This document shows positions 19,560 to 29,771 of a stretch of DNA of 64,000 nucleotides, one piece after another. Within the stretch, counting starts at the first letter, position 1. Each line of letters starts with the position of its first letter. The stretch is taken from the NCBI GenBank assembly GCA_022824315.1, contig JAJEAC010000165.1, positions 37,514 through 101,513 on the forward strand. Reading direction: 5' to 3'. Made by a program: the position numbers and the translations under genes. A model generated the notes under the pieces. That model made no database searches, was not told the origin of the DNA, and was given only the letters and a program-made list of their open reading frames with translations. The DNA is from Silicimonas sp. GTDB lineage: Bacteria > Pseudomonadota > Alphaproteobacteria > Rhodobacterales > Rhodobacteraceae.

Positions 19560-20363
19560 CGAGACTTCCGTGAATTGCAAATTTGCCGTTGTCCAAAGGC
19601 GGGAAACGGTTTCCCTTGCATGATGCGCCATTCGGGTTCCCGTTTCCACTTGATCCATTCCGCTACGAGCACAACTTCCGCACCCGGCGCCTGGAAACCG
19701 CCCATGTTGCCGTAGGGCGCGCGCAGCATGATGCCGCCTTACGCTGCCGGCACGGCATCGGAGGACAGTGCCGGGTCCGACGGGAAACCCGGGCCGTGCA
19801 ATGCCCTCCGGGCATCCGCTCATGTCGTTCGCGGCGTCCTCCTTGCATTCGGCGTGACGTGAATTGCGTCGTGGCCTTCCTGCACCTCGACAGACGCGTC
19901 GGTGCCGTGCACGTAACGGAGCCTACGCAATGTTCCCGGAGAGTTCACACCTGCAATGTTGCGTTGGTTGCCCGATCACGCGGCAGTCGACCATCGAAAG
20001 TCGCAACCGCAACTGCCCAACCTCCGGACAGCTTTGCCGAAGCCATGAGAAACTGCTTGCTGGCGCTTCGTGGCCGATCCGGTCCAGTCGGCGCTTGGAT
20101 CGAGTTTCTCTCGAAAATCCAGCCCGGGAGGCGACAGGAAACCAGCTATCATGGATTGCTCGCACGCAGTCGGGAGTTGCGCGGTCTGTCACTTCGGAGC
20201 CTTCGCGGCCGTTCTGACCTGGCCGTTCAATCAACATGCGGCATCGCGAATCGATTGCGCACACGACGAAACCCACGTCGCAACGACTGCCTGACCGTCT
20301 TGAGCAAGGACAGTTCGGAGCGACAAGCTCGAGTGATGACGATCAGGTCAGAGCGAATGCCCC
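19560..20363. other. 804-bp interval with no supported gene
   Basis: This interval separates importer A (plus) from the end of ftsZ (minus). Several overlapping frames exist but none has a ribosome site or familiar motif. A palindrome GGGAAAC-G-GTTTCCC (19601-19615) stands 42 bases after the permease stop. It is either a weak terminator without a T-run or a LacI-like operator remnant. Confidence 0.5.
19601..19615. repeat. 15-bp palindrome after importer A
   Basis: GGGAAAC and GTTTCCC flank a single G, a perfect inverted repeat. Position suggests a transcription end; shape also fits a LacI/PurR-type operator. No neighbouring regulator gene was found. Confidence 0.35.
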
Positions 20364-21884
20364 TCAGTTCGCCTGTCGGCGAAGAAAGGCCGGTATTTCC
20401 ATGCTCTCGTCGCCCATCTGCCCGTCACCGACGGCGTCGTCGAACCGCGGCTCCGACGGCGGCAGGTCCGGGCTTCCATTCCTGCGACCCGACATCCGGT
20501 TGATAAGCTTGTTTATTCCGAACTTCGGTCGTTCGGCGGGGTCGAGAGCCTCGGACATTTCGTTGCGATAGTTGGCATCACCTGGAATTCGACCTGCCAT
20601 CGAGCCTGGCGCGCGGCCAGCGACTCTTTCGAGGCGCGCGATCACCTCCGGCGAAGGTGCCCCGGGCACCGGTCGCAGGTCCGCCTGGGGCCTGGGCTCC
20701 GCCGCCAAGGGAGGCTCTTCCGCTTCAACGTGTCTCGCCTCGGCCACAGCTTCGGGCGACGGGGCCTCTCCAAACAAGCTCCGCTCTTCCTCATTGACAG
20801 CGTGTGCCGCCGCCAACTCGGGTTCAAATTCCTGTTCGTGCGCAACTTCTGGCTCTGGCTCGGGCTCGACGGGAACCAGTTCCTCCGTCGGCGTGTATGT
20901 ATCAATCCGGGCACGTGGCACGCTGTCTATTCCCGTCGCGACGACACTGACGCGCATCCTGCTCTGCATGGAAGTATCCAGCGTGGAACCAACGATGATG
21001 TTTGCTTCGCTTTCGACCTCGTTGCGGATGCGGTTCGCCGCCTCGTCAATTTCGAACAGAGTCACGTCTTCCGAGCCGGTAATGTTGATCAGGACGCCGT
21101 TGGCACCTTGGAGGCTGATCTCGTCAAGGAGCGGATTGGCGATTGCCGTCTCGGCGGCCTTCACTGCCCGGTCCTCGCCTTCTGCCTCGCCCGTTCCCAT
21201 CATCGCCTTGCCCATTTCGTCCATGACAGCGCGGACATCCGCGAAATCGAGGTTGATGAGGCCAGGGCGAACCATCAGGTCGGTGACCCCCTTCACACCC
21301 TGGTAGAGGACATCATCCGCCATGGAAAACGCCTCGGTGAAGGTGGTCTTTTCGTTGGCGATCCGGAACAGGTTCTGGTTCGGGATGATGATCAGCGTAT
21401 CGACCACCCTTTGCAGTTCCTCGACGCCCTCTTCAGCCTGCACCATCCGTTTGGCGCCCTCAAACTGGAAGGGTTTCGTCACAACGCCGATCGTCAGCAC
21501 TCCGAGTTCTCGCGCTGCATGCGCGATGACCGGGGCTGCGCCGGTTCCTGTGCCTCCACCCATTCCGGCCGTAATGAAACACATGTGAGCGCCGGTCAGG
21601 CAATCGACAATCTCCTCCAAGGCCTCTTCGGCTGCAGCCGCCCCGACCGACGGGCGCGCACCCGCACCAAGCCCTTCCGTGGCACGCAACCCCATCTGGA
21701 CCTTGGTCGGCGCATTCGATTGCTGCAGAGCCTGTGCATCCGTGTTGGCAACGATGAACTCGACCCCCTCGAGATTCATTTCGATCATGTTGTTGACCGC
21801 GTTGCCTCCCGCGCCTCCCACACCGAACACCGCAATGCGCGGTCTCAAATCCTCGTGCGAGGGGATTGTCAGATTCAATGTCAT
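20364..21884 (-). CDS. ftsZ: Cell division protein FtsZ
   Basis: FtsZ is the tubulin-like GTPase that forms the division ring. The 506-residue protein has an N-terminal GTPase ([14 protein letters not shown], tubulin signature [10 protein letters not shown] near residue 108), a long acidic variable linker of about 150 residues, and the conserved C-terminal peptide EIPAFLRRQ that binds FtsA and other partners. The ATG at 21882-21884 has AGGAGG about 8 bases upstream; an ATG seven codons earlier is rejected. Confidence 0.98.
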   Translation of the reverse strand: MTLNLTIPSHEDLRPRIAVFGVGGAGGNAVNNMIEMNLEGVEFIVANTDAQALQQSNAPTKVQMGLRATEGLGAGARPSVGAAAAEEALEEIVDCLTGAHMCFITAGMGGGTGTGAAPVIAHAARELGVLTIGVVTKPFQFEGAKRMVQAEEGVEELQRVVDTLIIIPNQNLFRIANEKTTFTEAFSMADDVLYQGVKGVTDLMVRPGLINLDFADVRAVMDEMGKAMMGTGEAEGEDRAVKAAETAIANPLLDEISLQGANGVLINITGSEDVTLFEIDEAANRIRNEVESEANIIVGSTLDTSMQSRMRVSVVATGIDSVPRARIDTYTPTEELVPVEPEPEPEVAHEQEFEPELAAAHAVNEEERSLFGEAPSPEAVAEARHVEAEEPPLAAEPRPQADLRPVPGAPSPEVIARLERVAGRAPGSMAGRIPGDANYRNEMSEALDPAERPKFGINKLINRMSGRRNGSPDLPPSEPRFDDAVGDGQMGDESMEIPAFLRRQAN

Positions 21885-22432
21885 TGGCTTGCCCTCCTGC
21901 TCCATTTTCCCTTGCCTGACGGGGCGCCGCTCTTGCGGTCGTCCCAGTCATCGGCCTCATTCATCAACCCTAGGCCTCGGATGGCCCACCAATCACTCGA
22001 TTAGTGGCCGAAACCACGAAATATGGCAAGAGCTTTTGCAGAATGCCCATCATGTCGCGCGCGACCCGCCATATAGCGCCATGGCGGAGATCATCCGCCA
22101 ACTCTGCGCCTTGCCGACCTTGGCTGCGCCAAATCCGCCTTCGTTGAGCGACATGGTTGCGTGGTGCCTGCTCTGCCCATCTTCGTGGCCGTTTCCCGAC
22201 CTTGTGGGCAACTTACCAGATTCGCTCCGTCAGGTCGCGCATTTTTTTGGCTGGCTCTGCATTTTCCGGTTGGGCTTGGATTTTTGCCAACTGAACGTGT
22301 GCAACACGCTGTATAGCAACAGAATTACGAAGAATCCTTGCTTCGAGCCTCGGATCCCGGCCTCCCAGCCTTGCCCGCCGCATCGGAGCCACAAGCGCCG
22401 GGTCGAGAATCACCTGCAGCTTCCTGCACGGC
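21885..22432. other. 548-bp ftsA-ftsZ intergenic region
   Basis: This stretch between the ftsA stop and the ftsZ start presumably carries ftsZ promoters. I found no obvious CtrA-type TTAA-N7-TTAA site by eye. The part nearest ftsA contains the possible 66-codon gene listed at 22213-22413; the rest has no supported feature. Confidence 0.5.
22213..22413 (-). CDS. Possible small charged protein after ftsA
   Basis: This 66-codon frame starts with GTG 19 bases after the ftsA stop and has AGGAAG as a plausible ribosome site. The predicted protein is rich in Arg, Ala, Glu and Gln and could form an alpha helix; it has no membrane segment, signal peptide or recognised motif. Position in the division operon makes it worth noting. 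It may equally be chance coding in an intergenic region. Confidence 0.35.
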   Translation of the reverse strand: MILDPALVAPMRRARLGGRDPRLEARILRNSVAIQRVAHVQLAKIQAQPENAEPAKKMRDLTERIW

Positions 22433-23770
22433 CTACCAGTTGACCTGGAACCACTTGACCGCGCGTCTCAACGGGCGCGCGGCCCTGAAATCATAGGGCA
22501 ATTCAAAATCCCAACACTCGTCCTGGGGATGGGCTGCCAAAAGACTGAGCCCCACTGCGCTGGAAAATGCGGTGCCGGTCACGGCCTGGGGCAGACCGCG
22601 CACTCTCATTGGGTGGCCGATGCGCACCTGCTGGCCGAGGATCCGCGCCGCCAGCGAATCAATGCCAGGCACCTGGCTGGCCCCTCCCGTCAGCACGATC
22701 TGCTGGCTGGGCAAGTGCTCGAATCCGGCGGCATCGAGGCGCTCGCGCACCGCTTCAAGGATTTCCTCGACTCTGGGACGCATTATGCCAATCAACTCCG
22801 CCCGGCTCACGGCTCGTCTTTCGCGATCCCAATTGTCGGACTCACGATCGATCTCGATCATGTCGCGGTCGTCCATGCCTGTTGCGACGACACCCCCATG
22901 AAACGTCTTGATCCGTTCGGCCACATTCATCGGAACCTTGAAACCCATCGCGATGTCGTGCGTAACGTGCTCGCCACCGAGACGAACCGCGTCGGCATAG
23001 ATCATGTGCCGTTTCAGGAAAATCGAGATGCCGGTCGTGCCTCCTCCCATGTCGATGCATGCCGAACCGAGTTCCTGTTCATCCTCGACCAGTGCCGAAA
23101 TCCCGGACACATAGGAAGACACGGCCAAGCCCGCCAGTTCCAGATCGCAGCGACGAACGCAGTGAACCAAATTGCCGATCGGAGCCCGATCTGCGGTCAG
23201 CATGTGCATGTCGCAGGCAAGGCGTTGCCCGATGTGATTTCTTGGGTCCGTCAGGCCCGTCCTGTGATCCAGCACGAAGTTCACCGGCTGCGCGTGCAGA
23301 ATTTCACGATCCGCCCCATATTCCGGGATGTCGCAGGACGCGAGAACGTTTGCGACGTCGGACTCGGTCACGACCTCCCGCTCAACCTGCACCTGCCCGG
23401 CAAGGCCATAGGACCGGGGCCTGCCGCCCGAAGCGCAGGCCATCACGTGGTCGACGCGACATTGCGCCATTTTCTGCGCAGCCTGCACGGCGGTTCGAAT
23501 TGCGCGTTCGGTCTCGCGCAAAACCGTCGTCTCTCCGAATTCGACGCCACGCGACCGCGTGGTCGCCGCTCCAATGACGCGGAACTTTTCCTGCCCTGCG
23601 AGGTTGCCGATGCCCTCATCGTTTGCGGCATCCATGTTCTCGTCGAGAACCAGGATCAGGCAGGTGATCTTGGATGTTCCGACATCCAGAACCGCGATGA
23701 CACCCTTCTGAATTGCGGTCTGCCGCATCGCCCGCATTGCACGTTGGTTGCGATAAATGTCACCCATCAT
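22433..23770 (-). CDS. ftsA: Cell division protein FtsA
   Basis: FtsA is the actin-like protein that tethers FtsZ to the membrane. The 445-residue protein has the actin-fold phosphate loops (AVLDVGTSKITCLI near residue 26 and CIDMGGGTTGISIF near 237), the 1C subdomain between them, and an amphipathic C-terminal helix (RPLRRAVKWFQ) suited to membrane binding. The start overlaps the ftsQ end by 11 bases. Two adjacent ATGs make the exact start uncertain by one codon. Confidence 0.97.
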   Translation of the reverse strand: MMGDIYRNQRAMRAMRQTAIQKGVIAVLDVGTSKITCLILVLDENMDAANDEGIGNLAGQEKFRVIGAATTRSRGVEFGETTVLRETERAIRTAVQAAQKMAQCRVDHVMACASGGRPRSYGLAGQVQVEREVVTESDVANVLASCDIPEYGADREILHAQPVNFVLDHRTGLTDPRNHIGQRLACDMHMLTADRAPIGNLVHCVRRCDLELAGLAVSSYVSGISALVEDEQELGSACIDMGGGTTGISIFLKRHMIYADAVRLGGEHVTHDIAMGFKVPMNVAERIKTFHGGVVATGMDDRDMIEIDRESDNWDRERRAVSRAELIGIMRPRVEEILEAVRERLDAAGFEHLPSQQIVLTGGASQVPGIDSLAARILGQQVRIGHPMRVRGLPQAVTGTAFSSAVGLSLLAAHPQDECWDFELPYDFRAARPLRRAVKWFQVNW

Positions 23771-24623
23771 CGTTCAGGCCCGTTGCTCGTCCATCGTAAA
23801 ATGTCCCGATCGCCGTCTGGCCGAGGCGCAGAACCGGTCGTTGAGAGTTGCGAAAATCCACCACCGAAACGTCCCGCTCAAGCAGGTCCTGCGCCACATC
23901 CAGCTCAATGACCCTCTTGAACGCAGTCACAGCCTGCGTTTCCGGCAGCTTGATCGTCTGCCCACGATCCAGGACCACGTCCCAACGACGCTCTCCCACC
24001 CGAATGAAACCGCGCAGGCGGTCCCGTATCGGACGGGCAACATCATAGAGCTGGAGCGCCTCGAGAATTGCCGCATCCGCACCAACTCCCGCGACCAAGG
24101 GCAGATCAGGCCGGGAAACCCGGGACGGCAAGGCTGCAACCCGATACCCGGTCGTGTCAATAAGCACCAAGCCGTCGTCCGATCGCCAGACGGCAACCGG
24201 TTCTCGTTCGTCGACGTCAACGACCAGGACACCTTTCGACCGGACCTGAAGCGATACACTCGCGACTGCATCGAGCGCCTGGACCTTCTCCTTCAGTTCG
24301 GCAAGCCGCAGGTCGAAGGGAGAAACCGGGAAATCGATCGACAGGGATTCGCGGATTTTCGCGGCCAGTTCCGGCGATGCACCCTCGACCGTCATCATCC
24401 TCACGATGATCTCCGGTCGCTCACCGATCTTATTTGGAAGCTCGGCAATGAACGCCACCGCGTTCTCCCGCCGTACCTCGTCGCCCGCCCAGAGGCCGGC
24501 CAGCACCGCCAATGCGATCACGGGAATTCCGTAACGCCGGAATGGTCGCATCGACGGGCGCAGCATCAGGCGTTTCATCCTGTATTCCAGGCGGGACGGA
24601 GCAGGATCCCTTATCTGTCGCAT
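23760..24623 (-). CDS. ftsQ: Cell division protein FtsQ
   Basis: FtsQ is a bitopic divisome protein that links early and late division proteins. The 287-residue protein has a short Arg-rich cytoplasmic part, one membrane helix (about residues 31-47), then POTRA and FtsQ beta domains in the periplasm. The ATG at 24621-24623 has AAGGA 7 bases upstream and overlaps the ddl end by 13 bases. The 60-codon extension upstream is the ddl shadow. Confidence 0.95.
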   Translation of the reverse strand: MRQIRDPAPSRLEYRMKRLMLRPSMRPFRRYGIPVIALAVLAGLWAGDEVRRENAVAFIAELPNKIGERPEIIVRMMTVEGASPELAAKIRESLSIDFPVSPFDLRLAELKEKVQALDAVASVSLQVRSKGVLVVDVDEREPVAVWRSDDGLVLIDTTGYRVAALPSRVSRPDLPLVAGVGADAAILEALQLYDVARPIRDRLRGFIRVGERRWDVVLDRGQTIKLPETQAVTAFKRVIELDVAQDLLERDVSVVDFRNSQRPVLRLGQTAIGTFYDGRATGLNDDG

Positions 24624-25525
24624 GACGCATCCTTCACGATCCAGTCGCAGAGGTCGGGGAAACTTGTTCCCAGGTGCACGGCTTGTTCCGGCACAAGCGA
24701 CGTCGGGGTCATTCCGGGCTGGGTATTCGCCTCCAGCGCAAAGAGGCCTTGCATGTCCTTCGATTCGTCCCACCGATAATCGATCCGGCTGACACCCCGG
24801 CAACCAAGCACTTCACGAGCTGTCTCGGCATGCGCGAGGCAGGCCTCCGTGATTGCATCCGGGACATTCGCCGGCAATTCGTGCCGCGACGCGCCCTGGG
24901 CGTATTTTGCGTTATAGTCGTACCAGCCATCAGTCACGATTTCGGTAACGCAGAGCGCCTTGTCGCCCATCACCGTCACCGTCAGTTCCCGCCCCGCCAC
25001 ATATGCCTCGACCATCAGGGTCTCGGGCATGTCGTCGGCAATCTCCGGTGGCCGATTCGCTCTATCGGGCACGATATGGACACCAACCGAGGAACCCTCG
25101 TTGTTTGGCTTGACAACATAGGGCGGTGCCATGACGTGCCCTGAATTGATTGCCCTTCTGGAAAACAGCCCGCCATCCGCGACGGGAATGCCCGCCTCGG
25201 CGAAGGCCGCTTTCGCGCGCGTCTTGTCCATGGCAAGAGCGGATGCCAGCACACCGGAGTGCGAATAGGGAATCCGCAACCATTCGAGAATGCCCTGGAC
25301 GCAGCCATCCTCACCCCAACGGCCATGCAGCGCATTGAAAACGACATCGGGAGACGCCTCCGTCAGCCGCTCCGCGATGTCCGGCCCGGCGTCAATCGCG
25401 ATGACATCATAGTCCATCTCGCGAAGGGCCGCGGCACATTCACGACCCGAAGACAGGGACACCTCTCGTTCGACCGAGAGTCCGCCCATGATCACCGCGA
25501 CTTTGGGGAGTGTCTTGCCCGACAT
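24611..25525 (-). CDS. ddl: D-alanine--D-alanine ligase
   Basis: Ddl makes the D-Ala-D-Ala dipeptide for peptidoglycan with ATP. The 304-residue ATP-grasp protein has the N-terminal GGLSVEREVSLSSG, the NALHGRWGEDGCVQG stretch and a C-terminal metal-binding region with RIDYRWDE and LEANTQPGMTPTSL. Length and motifs are normal. It starts at 25525 with a GGGGAAGGA stretch directly upstream. Confidence 0.97.
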   Translation of the reverse strand: MSGKTLPKVAVIMGGLSVEREVSLSSGRECAAALREMDYDVIAIDAGPDIAERLTEASPDVVFNALHGRWGEDGCVQGILEWLRIPYSHSGVLASALAMDKTRAKAAFAEAGIPVADGGLFSRRAINSGHVMAPPYVVKPNNEGSSVGVHIVPDRANRPPEIADDMPETLMVEAYVAGRELTVTVMGDKALCVTEIVTDGWYDYNAKYAQGASRHELPANVPDAITEACLAHAETAREVLGCRGVSRIDYRWDESKDMQGLFALEANTQPGMTPTSLVPEQAVHLGTSFPDLCDWIVKDASCDR

Positions 25526-25573
25526 TCCTTCCCCGCCTGCTGTAAGGGCGTTATCCGCCCACGTTTGTCTGCC

Positions 25574-26509
25574 TCATGCCGTCGGGGCCGGTTCCCCGAC
25601 CCTCGCGATTTCCCATTCTAAAGCAATTCCCGAGTGTTGGAAGACCTTTGTGCGCACCTCTTCGCCAAGCGCCTCCAAATCGGCCGCGTTAGCGCCGCCC
25701 AGATTGACGAGAAAATTCGGATGCATTGCCGACATCTGCGCCTGTCCGCGCCGCGCGCCGCGCAATCCGGCATCCTCGATGACCTTCCACGCCTTCAGTT
25801 CGTGCGTATCGTCCGCCTTGCCTGTCGAGCTGTAGCCGGCCGGATTCCGGAACGTCGATCCCGCCGTCAACACCTTGGTCGGTTGCGTTTCTTCGCGCTT
25901 GGTGAATTGCGTGTTCATCTTCCTTTCCAAGGCCTCGGGGTCATCCATGTCTGCGCGAAATCGTGCCGCGACAACCACGGCGCCCGTCGGAAGGTCGCTT
26001 TGCCGATATCCGAAATTCATGCCGTCAGGACCGAGATTCGCCCGTCTGCCGTCGCGCATCACCACTTCGGCCGACACGAAATGATCCGAAACGTACGAGC
26101 CGTAGCATCCGGCATTCATCCGGACGGCACCGCCGATCGCGCCAGGGATCGTGCAAAGGAACACGAGATCAAGCCCCGCTTCCGCCGCCCTCTTTGCAAC
26201 CTGGAAATCCAGGGCGCCCGCCCCTGCGGTCACGATGTCGTCGTCAATGGAGATGCCGGCAAAGTTCCGGCCCAACCGGATCACGACGGCGCGAAGCCCG
26301 CCGTCGCGCACGATGAGATTCGAGCCGACGCCCATCGGGAAGACCGCAATGTCCTCCGGCAAGGCCGCGAGGAAGGTGCTCAGGTCATCCATGTCCTTTG
26401 GCAGGAACAGCCAGTCCGCCGGTCCGCCCACGCGCAGCCAAGTCAGCCCGGACAAATCGTAGCTCGGCACGAGCCGCCCACGCACATCTATTTCGGCCAC
26501 GGAATCCAT
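25574..26509 (-). CDS. murB: UDP-N-acetylenolpyruvoylglucosamine reductase
   Basis: MurB is an FAD- and NADPH-dependent enzyme that makes UDP-MurNAc. The 311-residue protein shows FAD-binding motifs ([31 protein letters not shown]) and the catalytic serine in TAGSTFRNP. It heads the murB-ddl-ftsQ-ftsA-ftsZ run. In relatives murG and murC usually precede it; here they are absent from the window. Confidence 0.97.
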   Translation of the reverse strand: MDSVAEIDVRGRLVPSYDLSGLTWLRVGGPADWLFLPKDMDDLSTFLAALPEDIAVFPMGVGSNLIVRDGGLRAVVIRLGRNFAGISIDDDIVTAGAGALDFQVAKRAAEAGLDLVFLCTIPGAIGGAVRMNAGCYGSYVSDHFVSAEVVMRDGRRANLGPDGMNFGYRQSDLPTGAVVVAARFRADMDDPEALERKMNTQFTKREETQPTKVLTAGSTFRNPAGYSSTGKADDTHELKAWKVIEDAGLRGARRGQAQMSAMHPNFLVNLGGANAADLEALGEEVRTKVFQHSGIALEWEIARVGEPAPTA

Positions 26510-26627
26510 CGCGCCGGAGCTAGCACCGCACCCAAATCAAGACCAGCAAAAACCGGAAGCATGCCGCCATTCAACATGACGAAATCCATGTGCCGATGTG
26601 ATAGATTCAAGCAGCAACGCGTTGAAT

Positions 26628-27728
26628 TCAAAAGAGAGAAAGCTGATCCCCCATCCTCACAGGCTGCTCGAATAGATCGGTTCGCAGGGGAGGCAGTTTC
26701 GTCGCAAGGCCCAGCCGCCTCGCCGAAATCGAGAAACGGTGCGCGACCATTTCCGCAAAGACCCCGCGACCGGTCAATCGCCTGCCCCACTCGGGGTCAT
26801 AATCCCGGCCATTGTGCAATTCTCGCACGCGACCCATGACCCTGTTTGCGCGGTCAGGAAAGTGCTCGGCAAGCCACTCCTGAAACAGTGGCGAGACTTC
26901 AAGGGGCAGGCGAAGCATGATCCAGCTCGCGGCGATTGCTCCTGCCTCGGCAGCTTGGACAAGGATGGCCTCCAACTCGTGGTCGGTGAGTGCAGGCACC
27001 ACGGGCGCCACCATGACCCGCACGGGACACCCTGCGTCTGCAAGGCGGCGAATCGTCTTGAGCCTCCTCTCCGGCGCAGGTGCCCTCGGCTCCATCTTGC
27101 GAGCCGTTCGCGCATCCAGGGTCGTCACGCTTATTCCGACCCGAGCAAGGCCGAGGCGGCCCATGTCGCCAAGGATGTCCAAGTCTCGTTCGATCAGAGT
27201 TCCCTTGGTCACTATCGCAACCGGGTGCCGGTATTCATGCAGCGTCTCCAGGATCCGTCGCACGATCCCGTACTCGCGCTCGATCGGCTGGTACGGGTCG
27301 GTGTTCGTTCCCATTGCAATGACGGCCGGGCGGTAGGACTTGGCCCGAATCTCCTGCTCCAGAACCTGGGGAGCCTCCGGTCGCGCGACGAGCCGCGTTT
27401 CGAAATCGAGCCCTGGCGAAAATCCGAGAAATGCGTGTGTCGGACGTGCAAAGCAATAGATGCAGCCATGTTCGCATCCCCTGTAGGGATTGATCGACTG
27501 ATCGAAACCTATGTCCGGCGAGCGGTTGCGCGTGATCACGCGCCGCGGCCTCTCAATCGACACTTCGGTGCGCAACGGCGGAAGGTCGCATTCGGTTGGC
27601 CAGCCGTCGTGATAGGCCTCACGCTCCTGGGACTCGAATCGGTTGGTTGGGTTCGTCCTTGCACCACGACCCACCGCACGGAATCCTGCCAATTGATCAT
27701 TTTGCGGCATTTTGAGATCTTGGAACAT
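26628..27728 (-). CDS. PA0069-family radical SAM protein
   Basis: This 366-residue radical SAM enzyme of the COG1533/SplB-like PA0069 family has the iron-sulfur motif CEHGCIYC (CxxxCxxC). The TIM-barrel follows with MGTNTDPYQPIEREY and VAIVTKGTLIERD. The biochemical role of the family is not established. Two in-frame ATGs (27728 and 27710) are possible and neither has a clear ribosome site. The gene ends 118 bases from murB. Confidence 0.88.
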   Translation of the reverse strand: MFQDLKMPQNDQLAGFRAVGRGARTNPTNRFESQEREAYHDGWPTECDLPPLRTEVSIERPRRVITRNRSPDIGFDQSINPYRGCEHGCIYCFARPTHAFLGFSPGLDFETRLVARPEAPQVLEQEIRAKSYRPAVIAMGTNTDPYQPIEREYGIVRRILETLHEYRHPVAIVTKGTLIERDLDILGDMGRLGLARVGISVTTLDARTARKMEPRAPAPERRLKTIRRLADAGCPVRVMVAPVVPALTDHELEAILVQAAEAGAIAASWIMLRLPLEVSPLFQEWLAEHFPDRANRVMGRVRELHNGRDYDPEWGRRLTGRGVFAEMVAHRFSISARRLGLATKLPPLRTDLFEQPVRMGDQLSLF

Positions 27729-28245
27729 ATTGAGAACAAAATCAACATGAATTCGTCACAGACTTTCGCAGTTGCATCGCCGACATGAAACCAGGCCCTT
27801 TCCTCGCGGCATGAGGCCTTTGGATCCACGTGACCCCAGCCGGCATGAACAGCGCCATTCTGCCGAGAATTGCCTGACATGGAACAAGCCTATTTCCGGT
27901 GGCATCTTCAACACGCGCATCTCCGCCATCGACCCCAGGGAAGATGCAACCTGCGACATCTGTCCCAAGTCTCGAGATTTCCCAGAAAGGTCCGAACCCT
28001 GCAGACGCGGGCAGAACAGCTGGGCATGTCGCTGCCCACAGCGGCATTGAAATCTGCGGAAGGGCACAAGTTCGGCGCATCGATCCCGATTGGCGAGACA
28101 AGGGCAACAACAACGCCTTGGGACAACGCTCAGGGTCTGGCGCAAGACGTTCCAGAGAGGCACGACGCGCCTTTTGCCTCAGCAGGAACGATACTGCCGT
28201 GAGATCGGCCAACATGCATGCCGCAAGCAGGTTCGGGAAGCCGAG
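27729..28245. other. 517-bp interval with no supported gene
   Basis: This interval lies between the importer B permease end and the radical SAM start. Overlapping frames of 90-157 codons are present on both strands, but they are Cys-, Trp- and Arg-rich, lack ribosome sites and show no family features. It holds at least the promoter of the radical SAM gene. Confidence 0.5.
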
Positions 28246-28995
28246 CTATTTCGCCCAGCCCTTCATGACCCGCGCCTCGACCAAGGCCACCAGCGCAAAG
28301 AGTGCGATGGAGAGCGACGACGACGCAACAATGGCAGCATAGAGCCTGTCGGACTGGTAGTTGAATGTCGCCTGAATGATCAGTGCGCCCAGGCCCTTGT
28401 CCGCTCCAATCCACTCACCCACGATGGCGCCGATAACCGCCGTTGCCGTGGCGATGCGAAGCGAGGAAAAGAGCATCGGCAGAGAGCGCGGCAGATGCAG
28501 GCGCAGGAAAGTCTCGAACCTGTTGGCGGAGAGCATGCGGAAGAGCTCTTCCTCGCTGACTGTCGCGGATTCGAGGCCCCGGATCATGTTCACCAGCGTC
28601 GGGAAGAAACAGATGATCGCGGCAATGATGATCTTTGGGGTCATGCCGAGGCCGAAAATCAGGATGATGATGGGCGAGAGAGCCAGAATGGGTATGGTGT
28701 TGAAAAAGAGCACCACCGGGAAATAGGCCATGCGGACGAAGCGGGCATAGGCGAAGACAATCGCGAACATCACTGCGGCGAGGTTGCCGAAGAAGAAGCC
28801 CGCCAGCGCCTCGGTCGCGGTTGGCCAGAAGTTCGAAACGACCAGATCAGTCTGGGTGACAAAAACCGACAGTATCTTGGTCGGAGTTGGTGCGATATAG
28901 GATGGCACGCCCGAGAGCGGCAGCAGGAACTGCCAGGCCGCCAAAATCGAGAGGGCGCCGAAGGCGGGCGCGAGGACCGGGCCAAGGAGGATCAT
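28246..28995 (-). CDS. ABC importer B: permease
   Basis: This 249-residue inner-membrane permease has about six membrane segments and the motif block FFNTIPILALSPIIILIFGL shared closely with the importer C permease. Its start overlaps the ATPase stop by four bases (ATGA). The two permeases are evident paralogues. Confidence 0.93.
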   Translation of the reverse strand: MILLGPVLAPAFGALSILAAWQFLLPLSGVPSYIAPTPTKILSVFVTQTDLVVSNFWPTATEALAGFFFGNLAAVMFAIVFAYARFVRMAYFPVVLFFNTIPILALSPIIILIFGLGMTPKIIIAAIICFFPTLVNMIRGLESATVSEEELFRMLSANRFETFLRLHLPRSLPMLFSSLRIATATAVIGAIVGEWIGADKGLGALIIQATFNYQSDRLYAAIVASSSLSIALFALVALVEARVMKGWAK

Positions 28996-29768
28996 GTCGC
29001 TTCGGCCAGCATGCGGCGCTGTGCGGCAATCTCGGCCACGATGGCCGGGTCTTCACGCCGACAACGGTTGTCGGCGGACTTGATCGGGCGCAGGTCGCGC
29101 GTATTCAGAATGCACCCCGGGTTCGCGCCCAGCAACATGATGCGTTGGCCGAGATAGACGGCCTCTTCGATGGAATGGGTCACGAACAGGATCGTCTTGC
29201 CCGTGTCGCGCCAAATGGAAAGCAGCTCGTCGTTCAGCCGGTCCCGAGTGAATTCATCCAGGGCGCCGAAGGGCTCGTCCATCAGAAGGATCTCGGGCTC
29301 GTCCACCAAAGCGCGGGCTATGGCAACGCGCTGACGCTGACCACCTGAAATCTGTGACGGATAGCGGTTCTCCAGGCCGGAAAGACCCAGAAGCGCCATG
29401 ATGTCTTCGATGCGCCCGGGCGGCAGGTCCTTCGACAGCGCACCGCCCACGACGGCGGGCAAATGGATGTTTTTCAGAACCGTGCGCCAGGGCAAGAGTG
29501 TTGCATCCTGAAAGACAAATCCCGTCTTGCGGGCCCGGCGCGCCGCTTCTGGAGTACTTCCCAGAACCGTGATTCGCCCGCCGAGCGGATCCAGAAGGTT
29601 GGCGATGACGCGAAGCAGCGTCGACTTGCCGCAACCCGAGGGGCCAAGGATCGTCAAGAACTCACCTTGCGGCACGCTCAAATCGACATCGCTGAGAACG
29701 GTGACTGCGTCGCGTCCGTTGCGATAGCCGATCTGCAGGCTGTCCGCGTCAACCGCCGTCCCGCCCAT
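28992..29768 (-). CDS. ABC importer B: ATPase
   Basis: This 258-residue ATPase has Walker A GPSGCGKST, an FQDATLLPWRT Q-loop, signature ISGGQRQRVAIARAL and Walker B LLMDEPFGALD followed by FVTHSIEEA. It is of the NrtD/SsuB group and close to the importer C ATPase. It starts 3 bases after the binding-protein gene. Confidence 0.94.
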   Translation of the reverse strand: MGGTAVDADSLQIGYRNGRDAVTVLSDVDLSVPQGEFLTILGPSGCGKSTLLRVIANLLDPLGGRITVLGSTPEAARRARKTGFVFQDATLLPWRTVLKNIHLPAVVGGALSKDLPPGRIEDIMALLGLSGLENRYPSQISGGQRQRVAIARALVDEPEILLMDEPFGALDEFTRDRLNDELLSIWRDTGKTILFVTHSIEEAVYLGQRIMLLGANPGCILNTRDLRPIKSADNRCRREDPAIVAEIAAQRRMLAEAT

Positions 29769-29771
29769 GCG

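Noticed and set aside
19601..19615. Strong intrinsic terminator after importer A
   Set aside because: The palindrome has no following T-run, so it is listed only as a repeat.
19583..20503. 306-codon plus frame overlapping the ftsZ end
   Set aside because: Runs antisense into ftsZ, Arg- and Ser-rich, no ribosome site or known domain.
27742..28215. 157-codon minus frame between importer B and the radical SAM gene
   Set aside because: Overlaps other frames of equal length, Cys-rich and without start signals.
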